From Owenia fusiformis (lineage: Eukaryota > Annelida > Polychaeta > Sabellida > Oweniidae), in NCBI GenBank assembly GCA_903813345.2, contig CAIIXF020000002.1:33314109-33378108 (forward strand): 64,000 bases of DNA. The letters are read 5' to 3'. Position numbers and translations under genes: made by a program. How positions within the stretch are numbered: the stretch's first letter is position 1; every line of letters begins with the position of its first letter. The notes under the pieces are model-generated. The model was not told where the DNA came from and did no database searches. It saw nothing but the letters and a program-made list of their open reading frames with translations. Below, one piece after another: positions 22,861-33,025 of the stretch.

Positions 22861-25388
22861 TGGTTTCAAATTTTTTTTAATTTTTTTTTTATTAAATTAA
22901 TCATTTGTACAAAGAATACATACAATAATACAGTGTAAGTGGCTGTGCTTTTAGCATTATTAGCCACGTTCTACAATTACAATATACAATGTATTCAATC
23001 AATAATATTTGATTAAAATAAATGAGATACAATAAGATAAAAGTTGTTTTGTGGAGGATTTCAGACATTTACACATCGCTCGAAGAAAATGGCACTGCAC
23101 TTTAAAACAATCAGATTCTCAGCTCTACTTAATGTTTTATCACCATTGAGGATCAGAGAAAGTTTATCACGTTGTGTCTTATATTTACGGGAGTATTGTA
23201 TATTCATATTTTTTAGTTGGTTTTCTAATTCAGTCCAGAATGTTAATCTCAAGTTACATCGAAAAATCACATGGCTGGTTGTTTCACTGTTAATACCACA
23301 TGAGCAGATGGGGGAATTTACATTGGTAAAGTTATGCGAGTAAAGGTGAGCCTTGAAAATGAAATCACATCGTACTCTGTTAAATATAATTTCTTGGTTT
23401 CTTGAGATGGACAGTTCTGATGAGTTAATGACAGTTTCGTTAAAAATATTTCTTTTAAGGCTTGATTTAAATATGCTTAAGCTAGATGAGTTCTTTATAT
23501 CAGATGGCAGTAGATTCCATTCTGATATTGTTTTTGAGATACAAGATCTTTCATAAAATTTGGATTTAACTGGTAAAATATAGTCAAGTTGGTGTCTTAG
23601 TACATGTGTTTGATTTCTTTTTAGTGGTTCAAATATCTCAGTAACATAAGAAGGCAGCAAATTGTTGTGAGCTCTATACATAAAGGTAGCTCTATGATAT
23701 TGACGTCTATTTGAGAGTGTGGGCCAATTTAAAGTATTCAACACTTTTGTGGTTGATGTTCCATGCATGGCACCTGAACAAATAAGTGCAGCTTTATAGT
23801 AAAGGCGGTCTAAAAGTTGTAGTTTTGTCAAATTTGCACATCCGTAAAGAATATCACAATAATCAAAGAGTGGCAAAATAAAAGACTTAAAAATTGTTTC
23901 AAGGTGTTTTCCACTTATTTTCTTACTGAAGACTTTTAACGGATTTATGAGTTTATCTATTCTTGCTACAAGTTCAGTAATGTGATAGTCAAAGGTGAGA
24001 TTTTTGTCCAAAATCAACCCCAAGTGCTTGTGATTGTTTACTCTTGGTAACTTGTCATTACCAAGGGAAAGATCTGGGGTCAAAATTTCGCGCTTTCTTG
24101 GATTAAAAAAAGTCATATCTTTACTTTTACTAGCTTTGAAGTTTAATTTCCATGTATTTGACCATAAGAGAATTTTATTTAGATCCTCTTGTAATTCATT
24201 ATTCTTAGCAGCTGCTGTTTCAGCTGTGAAGGATTGGTAAAGTGACGTGTCGTCTGCATAGATAAAACATTTGGTACTTAAGTTATCAGGTAGATCATTG
24301 ATATAAATTAAGAACAGGAGGGGGCCTAATATGGAGCCTTGGGGTACTCCTGCGTTTATATGGTTCATCTCAGATAGTTCAGACTCATGGCCATCCAATA
24401 CAACTTTTACTTGTCTATTTGATAGGTAAGATTTCATTAATTCTATGATGTTATGACCAAAACCATACATTTTCAGTTTTTTTAATAGTAGCCCATGGGG
24501 CATTGAATCAAAGGCGGCCGAAATGTCAAGATAAATCCCCCTTACATTGGCCCCATTTTCAATTTCATTAGTTATGACATCAATTATACTTAAAAGCTGT
24601 GCCTGGGTGCTGTGACCTGGCAAAAAGCCACTTTGGAGGTTATAAAATAAATTGTTCAAAATGAGATGGTCAAAAAGTCTTTTGAAGATTACGCGTTCTG
24701 CAACTTTAGATATACAGCTCAGAAGAGTGATAGGTCTATAATTTTTTACATCTGTTTTGTCTTTACTTTTATGAATTGCTAAAATGTGGCCTATCTTCCA
24801 AGAATGGGGGTATTTATTAAGAATGAACATTTTGTTTAATAATTTTGATAATATGGGTGAAAGTGATGGTGCTGCCATTTTAAGCATTCTATTGCTTAAC
24901 ATGTCAGGGCCAGTAGCTTTATTTGTATCTAACCCAAGTAAAATGCTATAAACCTCTCTATCATTAGTAGAGAGTAGGTCAAAAGATTGATCAGTTCTTG
25001 GAATAAAAGTTTCATTTCCTTCTTGATAGTTTATATGATATTTGTCAATGAAATGAGACAGTAGCAAGTTTGCTTTGTCATGGCTATCAGTGTAACTGTT
25101 ACCTCTAGCATCACAAAGAAGTGGTATTTTACTATTTTTACATTTTCCCAAAAGCCTACTTACAATTGACCAGTATCCTTTGCTTCCATATCTCTGATTT
25201 CTTAATTTATAGTACAACCTTGATTCCATTGCCTCTTTGGCCTCACGAATAGCATCATTAACAAGATTACATTGATCAGTATATTTTTTAAAGTATTTGT
25301 CATCATGTGTTTTCCTGTACTTACGATGTAATTTATTTCTTTTATTTATCAAGGTTTTGATATCGCTTGTAAACCATGGTTTCAAATT
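22861..25388 (-). mobile_element. 5'-truncated LINE (Jockey/CR1-like) with target-site duplication
   Basis: The direct repeat TGGTTTCAAATT flanks the insertion at 22861-22872 and 25377-25388. Between them the minus strand holds the RT ORF, a 3' untranslated tail and a terminal A-rich tract (T-rich at 22873-22892 on the plus strand). The endonuclease half is absent: coding similarity starts exactly at the junction, as expected from incomplete target-primed reverse transcription. The 5' junction has TGGTTT microhomology between target and element. Confidence 0.9.
23061..25385 (-). CDS. LINE reverse transcriptase ORF2, intact but lacking the endonuclease domain
   Basis: A continuous frame of 774 codons. 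The order is a basic helical pre-RT region (K-R-N-K-L-H-R-K-Y), N-Y-R-P-I-T-L-L-S (RT block 2a), Q-S-G-F-L-P-G-H-S-T (block 2), A-F-D-S-M-P-H (first catalytic Asp), G-V-P-Q-G-S-I-L-G-P-L-L-F (block 4) and F-I-Y-A-D-D-T-S-L-Y (the catalytic Y-A-D-D box). H-L-G-L-I-L-D follows, then a C-terminal region with a Cys/His pattern (C-S-C-G-I...H-V-I-F-R-C-N). RT residues look intact. Without the endonuclease and 5' end it cannot mobilise itself. The lack of any stop argues for a recent insertion. Confidence 0.93.
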   Translation of the reverse strand: MKPWFTSDIKTLINKRNKLHRKYRKTHDDKYFKKYTDQCNLVNDAIREAKEAMESRLYYKLRNQRYGSKGYWSIVSRLLGKCKNSKIPLLCDARGNSYTDSHDKANLLLSHFIDKYHINYQEGNETFIPRTDQSFDLLSTNDREVYSILLGLDTNKATGPDMLSNRMLKMAAPSLSPILSKLLNKMFILNKYPHSWKIGHILAIHKSKDKTDVKNYRPITLLSCISKVAERVIFKRLFDHLILNNLFYNLQSGFLPGHSTQAQLLSIIDVITNEIENGANVRGIYLDISAAFDSMPHGLLLKKLKMYGFGHNIIELMKSYLSNRQVKVVLDGHESELSEMNHINAGVPQGSILGPLLFLIYINDLPDNLSTKCFIYADDTSLYQSFTAETAAAKNNELQEDLNKILLWSNTWKLNFKASKSKDMTFFNPRKREILTPDLSLGNDKLPRVNNHKHLGLILDKNLTFDYHITELVARIDKLINPLKVFSKKISGKHLETIFKSFILPLFDYCDILYGCANLTKLQLLDRLYYKAALICSGAMHGTSTTKVLNTLNWPTLSNRRQYHRATFMYRAHNNLLPSYVTEIFEPLKRNQTHVLRHQLDYILPVKSKFYERSCISKTISEWNLLPSDIKNSSSLSIFKSSLKRNIFNETVINSSELSISRNQEIIFNRVRCDFIFKAHLYSHNFTNVNSPICSCGINSETTSHVIFRCNLRLTFWTELENQLKNMNIQYSRKYKTQRDKLSLILNGDKTLSRAENLIVLKCSAIFFERCVNV

Positions 25389-25990
25389 AAACCTGTAAAT
25401 ATTGTAGATGTGTTGTTGTTTGTTATATGTATTTGTTTGTTTGTTTCTTACACCATGAAATGGACAGCTGGCAATTTTTTCATAATATTAAGGGCCAAGT
25501 AGAAAATGTTTATAATATAAGGGTCAACTTAAATGTACACAGCATCAACTTTACAAGAGAAATAGTATCCATTAATGTGGTACGAACACTAATGTATTAA
25601 CACTAGCCCATTGTATTCAATAACATTTTTTGTGAGGGTGATTTGGTCTTCACACAATTCCACCATGTCCACGTAGAAACTTCCTTGTTTAACTTCGCCA
25701 CCCATGACAGCTGTACTATACTTTATACCAATTGAGTGTGTTTAACCAGGTAGCATATTGTTTCAGCTCAACTGAGAAATTTCTTCTGTGGATGAAACCT
25801 ATGCACCCTAACAAAAATAAAATTATATCAATAAAAATGATTGTGTTTTCAGTTTGTATCATGAATCGAAACAAATGTGATCCTAGAAATGTTTCAAATC
25901 ACTTTTCACCAAAGTAATAAAACGCTAATTACTTGATTATGGAAGTGAAGATCCAAGCTAGTCACAGCACTGCACAACACGACAGCATAT
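25389..25990. other. Spacer with a PolB-linked repeat word
   Basis: No gene was recognised. The phrase ACTAATGTATTAACACTA at 25589, followed by GCCCATTGTATTCAATAAC, matches 11994-12030. That links this spacer to the repeat found next to the PolB palm relic. Confidence 0.5.
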
Positions 25991-25994
25991 CAAG

Positions 25995-26800
25995 ATGGTA
26001 CTTCTACTTGAATTTATCGCTCATGAAGTAGTGATTGACAATTGGGCCCGATTTACCAAATATGCGCCAAGGATGAATTTAGCAATTCCTGTTAATAGAA
26101 GCCTTCTTATGTGTTCTAGCGACCTTATGACGGAAGACACTGCTAATTTTAAACTAAAATGGAAGCTTAGGGTAAGGTTTTGAGATATTCAAGAATCAAG
26201 AGTCATGGGACTATTAATGCCATTACTAGGAGCATTGGGATTTGACTGCCCATATATTGTTCAGTTTATTTTTATTTTATGGTGTTACCGTGGTTTCCAA
26301 GTGAATCGTAATGACATAGTGGGACAGAAGTCAGAATACAAAGTTGACACAACCCCAGGACTTTTTCATCGGAAAAAAGGCAAGAAAGTGCGTCAAATTT
26401 GATTGGCCTCATTTCGCTTAAGCGATTTAACATTCAACAAAAATACCTGTTCTTTACTGACTTTAAAATAAGATGACAAAAACTTTGAAATATTAATTTA
26501 TTTTAATGACATCAGGCAGAAATGTTACAAAAATAGCGAGTATGTCTATGTAAATTGTGCCATCTAAGCCATTAAGCACTGGTTTGTTACGATATGTACT
26601 CTATGTTGGCCAAGAGGTGGACTGATCAACCGGGCTTGTGACATTGAAAGAAAACTGTTCCATATCAAAAGTAACTGGTCCCACGCGCTCATGCCGACGC
26701 TTATGACGCACCCTGACGAAGATGAACTTTTGGAAAGTTATTTGAAAGCAATATTCCCCAGATTTGTGAAAATGTGATAGAAGTGTTTGAACTTTAAATG
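25995..26800 (+). pseudogene. Orphan gene family X, copy B
   Basis: This copy retains the most N-terminal family X sequence: ORF 25995-26183 begins M-V-L-L-L-E-F and reaches F-K-L-K-W-K-L-R-V-R-F before a TGA. The next piece, M-G-L-L-M-P-L-L-G-A-L-G-F-D-C-P-Y, continues in another frame, and the C-terminal end at about 26715-26780 reads D-E-D-E-L-L-E-S-Y-L-K-A-I-F-P. Much of the centre is missing compared with copy C. It is a dead copy; function unknown. Confidence 0.6.
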
Positions 26801-26809
26801 AAATTTTGT

Positions 26810-27225
26810 GGTGAAGAATTTATAGCTGCTATACAAAGGTACTTGTAAATAGTTTGGCTATATTGGCTGTTTTTTTAAATTACTCTTAATATTCTAACAA
26901 TTGAATCTTGAATATAATATAACAGTCTTGACATTTCTAGACAAAAAGGAAATTTCCAGATCTAGTTCTGCTTGCCTGGCCTCCTAAAAAGTCTCAAACA
27001 ACTGTATTATTTGAAAGACAAGACCTACCATGTAACATTTCGGGTTTCTCCTTTAGTGCCCTTTCTCATGATTGAACTTGAATTTAACAAAGCATTCCTG
27101 ATAATTATATTCTTTACTTTACATACCATATGGTATTTTACATTACATAAGACCAAAGGCATATAAAAGGATAGCCAGCAAATGTCAAGGGGGTGAAGTC
27201 TTTTCTGAGGTTACTTTCTTGGAAA
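26810..27225. other. Non-coding spacer
   Basis: Nothing recognised on either strand apart from a short Phe-rich open frame at 26972-27166 without family resemblance. Confidence 0.5.
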
Positions 27226-27227
27226 CC

Positions 27228-27332
27228 ATGAACCTATTCTTCAGTTCTTGGTTACTAGTATTTATTTTGACAGTTATACTATTTGGTAATACTAATTGTT
27301 TATTTATTATATACATTTTTACTTTCACGTGA
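27228..27332 (+). other. Short ORF resembling a signal peptide
   Basis: ATG at 27228 in context ACCATGA opens 34 codons, M-N-L-F-F-S-S-W-L-L-V-F-I-L-T-V-I-L-F-G and so on. This is a plausible secretory signal or membrane anchor that stops at TGA. The downstream tandem units carry the same DNA with the ATG lost (ACA), so only this first copy keeps a start. It may be chance translation of repeat DNA. Confidence 0.25.
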
Positions 27333-27904
27333 TCAGTTGACTAGTTGCCATATTGAAAAAAACATTTCATTCGACTTTCAACACTTTCATGCCAATTTTA
27401 CTGCACCACAAACTGCAACATCTATGCAACAACTGAATAAAAGTATTCATCATCAAATTACATTATAGAGTCATGTTGAAAACCCACAAACAACTGAGCA
27501 GTTGACCAAGGAAGACGCGTCTCTATTATCTAGGTCAATCTGTTCAGTGGTTCGAAAGCAAATATATAATACTCATTTCTGAATTTTGTTGTTCATTGTA
27601 CAATCTTTTATTGATTAAACTCAGAAAACTGCTATTAAAGCATTGACAAAGAAGAATACTTCAGATGGTGTCATTTTTTTTATTTATTTAGCATGCGGGT
27701 GTTAAAACATATTTGCGTGATTAGTTTGATTTAAAACGCAAATAGCTACGCAAAATGCATCCCAGAAAATATTGACCTATCAAATTTAGTCCTTTTTGAG
27801 TACATATTTGCGAACATTCAGAACCGTAAAGCAGACAATTATCAGTATCGGCGCTCCATGGAGCCATATCCTCTTTCTTGCAAGAAAAAGTTCATTTGAT
27901 TTGA

Positions 27905-28140
27905 GCTCATCAATTGTTGCATTATCAGTTATCAACTATAGCTAGAGTAAGTAAAAACAAATTCATCGTGATCTTTCGCATTTTCTTCCGAGAGAGTACA
28001 AGAAGTGAACACGCGTTTCCCGAGAGTCCCAATAATTATCAGTATCGGCGCTCCATGTAGCCATATTCTCTTTCCTGCAAGGAAAATTTCATTTGATTCG
28101 AGTCCAAAAATCGTTGCATTATCAATTGTCTGTTGCTCTA
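27905..28140 (-). pseudogene. Class A GPCR N-terminus, TM1 and start of TM2 (oldest copy)
   Basis: The minus strand reads an extracellular N-terminus with an N-A-T glycosylation site and then hydrophobic TM1, A-P-I-L-I-I-I-G-T-L-G. One extra G shifts the frame within the GN motif. It continues as C-S-L-L-V-L-S-R-K-K-M-R-K-I-T-M-N and L-F-L-L-T-L-A-I-V-D, the intracellular loop and the conserved L-A-x-x-D of TM2. This layout is specific to rhodopsin-like receptors. It ends at a stop right after the TM2 Asp. No TM3-TM7 was found. Confidence 0.72.
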
Positions 28141-28319
28141 TGACATTATCCTCTTGGGTTTTGATTTAGATAAATGTCTTTAAATTGAAGTCTCTACCTG
28201 AGGTTTGTTTCTTGGAATCCACAAACCTATTCTTCATTTCTTAATCACTAGTATTTTTTGACAGTTATACTATTTGGTAATACTTATTATTTATATACAT
28301 GCTTTTCAATTTCACGTGA

Positions 28320-28552
28320 TCAGTTGACTAGTATAAAAAAATTCATAGTTATCTTTCTCATTTTCTTTCGAGAGAGTACAAGAAGTGAATACACGTTTCT
28401 GAATGTCCCAATGATTATCAGTATTGGCGTTCCGTGTAGCCATATCCTCTTTCCTGCAAGGAAAAGTTCATTTGATTTGAGCTCATCAATCGTTGCATTA
28501 TCGATTGTCTGTTGCTCTATGACATTTATTTCCTCTTGGGTTTTGATTTAGA
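28320..28552 (-). pseudogene. GPCR TM1 fragment, array unit A
   Basis: Same frame as the older copy through TM1 and loop 1 (S-R-K-K-M-R-K-I-T-M-N). The normally invariant G of the TM1 G-N pair is R here, because TTTCTGAAT replaces TTTCCGAAT. The frame closes after F-F-I-L-V-N with TGA at the unit junction, before the TM2 L-A-x-x-D. Confidence 0.66.
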
Positions 28553-28702
28553 TAAATGTCTTTAAATTGAAGTCTCTACCTGAGGTTTGTTTCTTGGAAT
28601 CCACAAACCTATTCTTCAGTTCTTAGTTACTAGTATTTTTTTGACAGTTATACTATTTGGTAATACTTATTATTTATATACATGCTTTTCAATTTCACGT
28701 GA

Positions 28703-28935
28703 TCAGTTGACTAGTATAAAAAAATTCATTGTTATCTTTCTCATTTTCTTTCGAGAGAGTACAAGAAGTGAATACACGTTTCCGAATGTCCCAATGATTA
28801 TCAGTATTGGCGTTCCGTGTAGCCATATCCTCTTTCCTGCAAGGAAAAGTTCATTTGATTTGAGCTCATCAATCGTTGCATTATCGATTGTCTGTTGCTC
28901 TATGACATTTATTTCCTCTTGGGTTTTGATTTAGA
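28703..28935 (-). pseudogene. GPCR TM1 fragment, array unit B
   Basis: Retains the intact G-T-F-G-N-V-Y-S-L-L-V-L TM1 block and the basic loop, preceded by E-Q-Q-T-I-D-N-A-T. There is no in-frame Met upstream (a TAA lies just 5'), and a TTTTCCTTGCAG acceptor-like site sits within it. The fragment may once have been an internal exon. It ends with F-F-I-L-V-N and TGA. Confidence 0.68.
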
Positions 28936-29086
28936 TAAATGTCTTTAAATTGAAGTCTCTACCTGAGGTTTGTTTCTTGGAATCCACAAACCTATTCTTC
29001 ATTTCTTAATCACTAGTATTTATTTTGACAGGTACACTATTTGGTAATACTTATTATTTATATACATGCTTTTCAATTTCACGTGA

Positions 29087-29312
29087 TCAGTTGACTAGTA
29101 TAAAAAATTCATCGTGATCTTTCTCATTTTCTTTCGAGAGAGTACAAGAAGTGAATACACGTTTCCGAATGTCCCAATGATTATCAGAATTGGCGTTCCG
29201 TGTAGCCATATCCTCTTTCCTGCAAGGAAAAGTTCATTTGATTTGAGCTGATCAATCGTTGCATTATCAATTGTCTGTTGCTCTATGACATTTATTTCCT
29301 CTTGGGTTTTGA
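29087..29312 (-). pseudogene. GPCR TM1 fragment, array unit C
   Basis: As unit B but one T is lost in the T-run after M-N-F, so the frame ends early as N-F-L-Y. A TATCAGAATTGG variant changes one TM1 codon. Independent decay of units implies that the array is not under coding selection. Confidence 0.64.
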
Positions 29313-29469
29313 TTTAGATAAATGTCTTTAAATTGAAGTCTCTACCTGAGGTTTGTTTCTTGGAATCCACAAACCTATTCTTCAGTTCTTAGTTACTAGT
29401 ATTTATTTTGACAGTTATACTATTTGGTAATACTTATTATTTATATACATGCTTTTCAATTTCACGTGA

Positions 29470-29700
29470 TCAGTTGACTAGTATAAAAAAATTCATAGTT
29501 ATCTTTCTCATTTTCTTTCGAGAGAGTACAAGAAGTGAATACACGTTTCCGAATGTCCCAATGATTATCAGTATTGGCGTTCCGTGTAGCCATATCCTCT
29601 TTCCTGCAAGGAAAAGTTCATTTGATTTGAGCTCATCAATCGTTGCATTATCAATTGTCTGTTGCTCTATGACATTTATTTCCTCTTGGGTTTCGATTTA
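29470..29700 (-). pseudogene. GPCR TM1 fragment, array unit D
   Basis: Closest to unit B, with intact G-N in TM1 and the same stop at the unit junction. The array ends in a partial unit just downstream (to about 29830). Confidence 0.66.
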
Positions 29701-29830
29701 GATAAATGTCTTTAAATTGAAGTCTCTTTCTGAGGTTTGTTTCTCGGAATCCAAAAACCGATTCTTCAGTTCTTAATCACTAGTATTTATTTTGACAGTT
29801 ATACTATTTGGTAATACTTATTGGATATAT

Positions 29831-30165
29831 ACATGTGTTTTACTTTCTATTTATTTACAAATGTAAGCTGTATTAGTCCATTATTCTAGCCAGCGATCGT
29901 AGACTGCCGCATGTCATTCATTCAACGCCGGCACATGTAATCAATTACTCAGTGTATATGACGCTGTGGTAACAGTAATCACGACTAAATAGTTTTTTCT
30001 GTTCCCAATGCTCTTATCCATAGCTGTCATAAGTTAATTTTATTGATCATTCTTATAAGGGAACATTCTCCTACTTCTAGCTAGATTATACATATAAAGT
30101 AATGGATGTGAGCTCCAATGAGGGAGGGACCTAGGCTGAAATTTGGGGGAAATCGGTTTTTAGTT
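29831..30165. other. Non-coding spacer
   Basis: Nothing recognised. AT-rich sequence between the GPCR array and the membrane-protein exon relic. Confidence 0.5.
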
Positions 30166-30219
30166 AGATCAAGGGTCAGAATATTAGTCAAATCAAGATG
30201 TCTCAAAATTTGACACTAC

Positions 30220-30435
30220 ACTTCAATCCCGCTGGAATTGTTGCGTATTACCATTGCAGTTACGGTCTCCGCTACTGTGGGAGTACTGGTTACTAGTGGT
30301 GTAGATTGCTCATTATCACAGCATTTGCCCCCGTGATGGTTGATCTGACTGTCTCACCAATCACATTACACAAACTAGATGGCTCACAATTGATAAACAA
30401 AAATTCACTGCTACAATCACATATTTCCCAAAGAG
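30220..30435 (-). pseudogene. Relic of the small membrane-protein exon found at 57-58.6 kb
   Basis: The minus strand reads P-S-S-L-C-N-V-I and R-S-T-I-T, matching P-A-S-L-C-N-V-I-L and R-S-T-I-I in the exons at 57.0-58.6 kb. It is followed by a Thr/Val stalk-like stretch. Frames are broken (TAG codons, frameshift before the Cys). Its 5' flank continues on the other side of the foldback element (31461 onward), where it again matches the flank of the 58.6-kb exon. Confidence 0.7.
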
Positions 30436-30440
30436 ACTAA

Positions 30441-31455
30441 CACGCCCGGTGATCGTGAAAATGGGACGGAGGGGGAGCAGGCAATTTCCGCTAGAAAATT
30501 CAACAAATCTGGTAAAATTATTTTTTCAAGACAGAGTTTACGATTGAATTGCAAATTGAATAAGCGCACGGTATGATAAAATATGTTAGGTATTCTAGGA
30601 TTATTTTTCAACCGATACTCTTTTAAGATATAAGATCTATTAAAAAAGGCGCAACGCAACCAACGTGCAAAAGTCAAAGTTTTTGCTATAAATCAAGCAA
30701 CAATGGACTACACGACCTGTAATAAATACTTGTAAGTGATGTTATCATAACTAAATTAATGTCATTGCTGAATTTATAAAATAAGTTCCCATACGTAAAT
30801 AAAAAATAATCGAAAATAATTAAAATGGGACGGAGGGGGGGAGGGGACGGAGGGGGGGAGCAATAATTCTATAAAGTGAAACAACTTCACACGAATCCTT
30901 GTATTTGAAGAATGAACTCATTAACTTAGTAAGAAACTGGATGATATACCCCTGGAGACTGAAAAATGGGGACATTTGGAGTAAAAGGACTTAAAGTCGC
31001 GAAACATCTCTAATCATGTCTTATATACATATTGCTCCCCCCTCCGTCCCCTCCCCCCCTCCGTCCCAAATTCATTATTTTCGATTATTTTTTATTTCAC
31101 ATATGGAAACTTATTTTATAAATTCAGCAATGACATTAATTTAGTTATGATAACATCACTTACAAGTATTTATTACAGGTCGTCCAGACCATTGATGCTT
31201 GATTTATAGCAAAAACATTGATTTGTGCCTGTTGATGGCCTTGCGCCTTTTTTAATAGATCTCATACGTTAGATGCGTATCGTTTCAGAGAAAATCCCAG
31301 AAAACCTAACATATTCTACCATACCGTGCGCCTATCCATTTAGCAATTCAATTGTAAACTTTTTCTTGAAAAAATAAATCTTCCAGATTTGTTGAATTTC
31401 CTAGCAGAAATTGCCTGCTCCCCCCTCCGTCCCATATTCACGATCACCGGGCGTG
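30441..31455. mobile_element. Foldback (long-inverted-repeat) element with ACTAA target duplication
   Basis: The ends CACGCCCGGTGATCGTGAA (30441) and its reverse complement (ending 31455) are flanked by ACTAA at 30436-30440 and 31456-31460. The two arms are inverted copies over about 430 bp each and include the G-rich words GGGACGGAGGGGG / CCCCCTCCGTCCC. The loop (about 30890-31030) is unique. There is no transposase. The paralogous locus at 58.62-58.67 kb lacks the element and shows the uninterrupted site, confirming the insertion. Confidence 0.93.
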
Positions 31456-31499
31456 ACTAAATGATTTCCATTTTTCTGTGCACGTGAAATATATAATTG

Positions 31500-31860
31500 C
31501 GTAATATTGAAGTTAAACGATCCTCCTTAGAAAAAAGATGATACGTCTCAGAAACTATATTTTATCGGACAGTATTTCTTATGCTGTTTTTCATTTGAAT
31601 AATTGGAAATGCTTATGGGGTCAATGAAAGTCAATTTCAGTTCAGTTATTATTTTATCCCTCGTAATTGGTTATATTTATTACTGGAGGATGGGAATTGT
31701 TTGCGAGGGCTCTTAAGAGTTGAAATACTATAACAGAATCATTGTGTTCATTTTTTTTATTGTACAGCCCTTGAGCCGGTACATAATCATACATATGAAA
31801 TATATATACAGTTTATGTTACATATTCACTTTTCATTGATTATTTTTCAAAAGTAGTCCG
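31500..31860. repeat. Segment paralogous to 59320-59710
   Basis: Shared text in the same order: CCTTAGAAAAAAGATGA, TTTCTTATG, CAATTTCAGTTCAGTTATT, TTTGCGAGGGCT, ACTATAACAGA, TTATTGTAC and CCAGTACAT / CCGGTACAT. Together with the exon relic at 30.2 kb, this shows an old duplication of the upstream region of the small membrane-protein gene. Confidence 0.8.
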
Positions 31861-31976
31861 TACTGAACTTAAAAAAGTTCGCATCATCAAATTATTGTTT
31901 TTATTTTTTAATATTTATTTTTCAAGTTCTTATTCACTGATGCATTATTGATAATAAAAATTGCTACAAACCTGGC

Positions 31977-32177
31977 TTAATCTAAGCAATTTCCTCCAAT
32001 ATTCGTAACCATTGCCGCAACATTTGCACACTGTGCGTTGAGTTGGCAATTAACCAGGGCAAAGCTACCCGAAAAGTCACAGCTACATGAGTAATACTCT
32101 AAGATACATAAACAAGGATCGCGCCTCGCATCAGTAAGCAGCATCAAACATACCACGATTGCAATGCTACATTTCAT
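31977..32177 (-). CDS. Small secreted or membrane cysteine-rich protein, first exon
   Basis: ATG at 32177 opens a clear signal peptide (M-K-C-S-I-A-I-V-V-C-L-M-L-L-T-D-A). A Cys-rich ectodomain follows with C-L-C, C-S-C, V-N-C-Q-L-N-A-Q-C-A-N-V and G-G-N-C-L-D. The frame meets TAA 31977, but a donor-like CCAG/GTTTGT at about 31970 suggests that the exon may splice on. The pattern N-C-x5-C-x-N-V...G-N-C resembles the membrane-protein exons at 57-58.6 kb (N-C-x5-C-N-V...G-N-C), so they may be distant relatives. Function unknown. Confidence 0.55.
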   Translation of the reverse strand: MKCSIAIVVCLMLLTDARRDPCLCILEYYSCSCDFSGSFALVNCQLNAQCANVAAMVTNIGGNCLD

Positions 32178-32514
32178 GCTCCTGGTATTAAATGTTCCAA
32201 TTTGATATTTTGGTATTTTACTATTTCTAGTCAGCTTTTCTATGAGTGTGTTGTGTAGTACTCAACCGCTCTCTATTCTGAGGTGTAGTGTTTGACTTAA
32301 CTCCATAAAGACTTACCAAGGTGTAATAAATTTTCATGCAGTTTTCAAGATGACAACTCAAAGCGGTGGAAATCAAATATTTATCGTTATCAACTCATAT
32401 GAAAGTTGAATATAGAAATGGACCAAAACTTTGACATGATGAAACTGTTGCTTGTATGATGAACAACATTCACAGCGTATCTGTATCATCTGGAGTCTGA
32501 AATTGAACTAGTTC

Positions 32515-32765
32515 AATTTCCAAAGTCTAGTTATTATTGTTTTTAATATTTATTTTTAAATTTATTATTCACTGATACATTACTGATAATAAAAATTGCT
32601 ACAAACCTGGCTTAATATCTAGGCAATTCCCTCCAATAATCGTAACAGTTGCCGCAACATTTGCACACTGTGCGTTGAGTTGGCAATTAACCAGGGCAAA
32701 GCTACCCAAAAAAAGTCACAGCTACATGAATAACATTCTAAGATACATAAACTTTTCTATGAATG
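32515..32765 (-). pseudogene. Duplicate of the 31977-32177 exon, start lost
   Basis: Positions 32600-32755 repeat 31960-32110 nearly word for word (GTTGCCGCAACATTTGCACA, TTGAGTTGGCAATTAACCAG). A two-base insertion near the G-N-C-L-D codons adds I, and AAA is inserted in the F-S-G codon region. The segment carrying the signal peptide is missing, so this is a truncated copy 640 bp from the parent. Confidence 0.75.
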
Positions 32766-33025
32766 TGTTTTGAAGTACTCAACCGCTCTCTATTCTTGAT
32801 GTAGTGTTTGACTTCAATCTATAAAGACTAATTATAGAGAGAGGTGTAATTAATTTTCATGCAGATTTCATGATGACAACTCAAAAAAGTTTATATTTTC
32901 TTGCAAAAGGGTTAATGTAATGGATGATGGGGAAGTCGAGATGCCATCATCCTCTACCATTCTTTTACAGTAAAAATATGTAAAAGCAAACTTGGTTTGT
33001 GAGTGTGTATACATTGTGTTGCCTT

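Larger units (their letters stand above)
27820..29830. repeat. Tandem array, 384-bp period, with GPCR exon fragments on the minus strand
   Basis: The marker GACAGTTATACTATTTGGTA starts at 28260, 28643, 29027, 29410 and 29794, giving spacings of 383-384 bp. Two older, partial and more diverged units precede them (about 27830 and 28030). Each unit joins about 230 bp of GPCR-coding sequence (minus strand) to about 150 bp of other DNA. Sequence differences between units are few (single substitutions), so the array expanded recently. Plus-strand ORFs of 97-115 codons in each unit are shadows of the minus-strand coding sequence. Confidence 0.9.

Noticed and set aside
28258-29701. Repeated plus-strand ORFs of 97-115 codons ending S-S-W-V-(L/S)-I
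   Set aside because: They are antisense shadows. The minus strand of the same DNA gives receptor-like TM1 sequence with conserved family motifs, whereas the plus-strand reading has no recognisable domain.
27820-29830. CRISPR-like array
   Set aside because: The 384-bp units are adjacent without spacers and the DNA is eukaryotic; this is an ordinary tandem duplication of exon sequence.
30417-30677. Minus-strand 86-codon ORF in the foldback
   Set aside because: It lies in an inverted-repeat arm, has no homologous motif, and the opposite arm does not conserve the frame.
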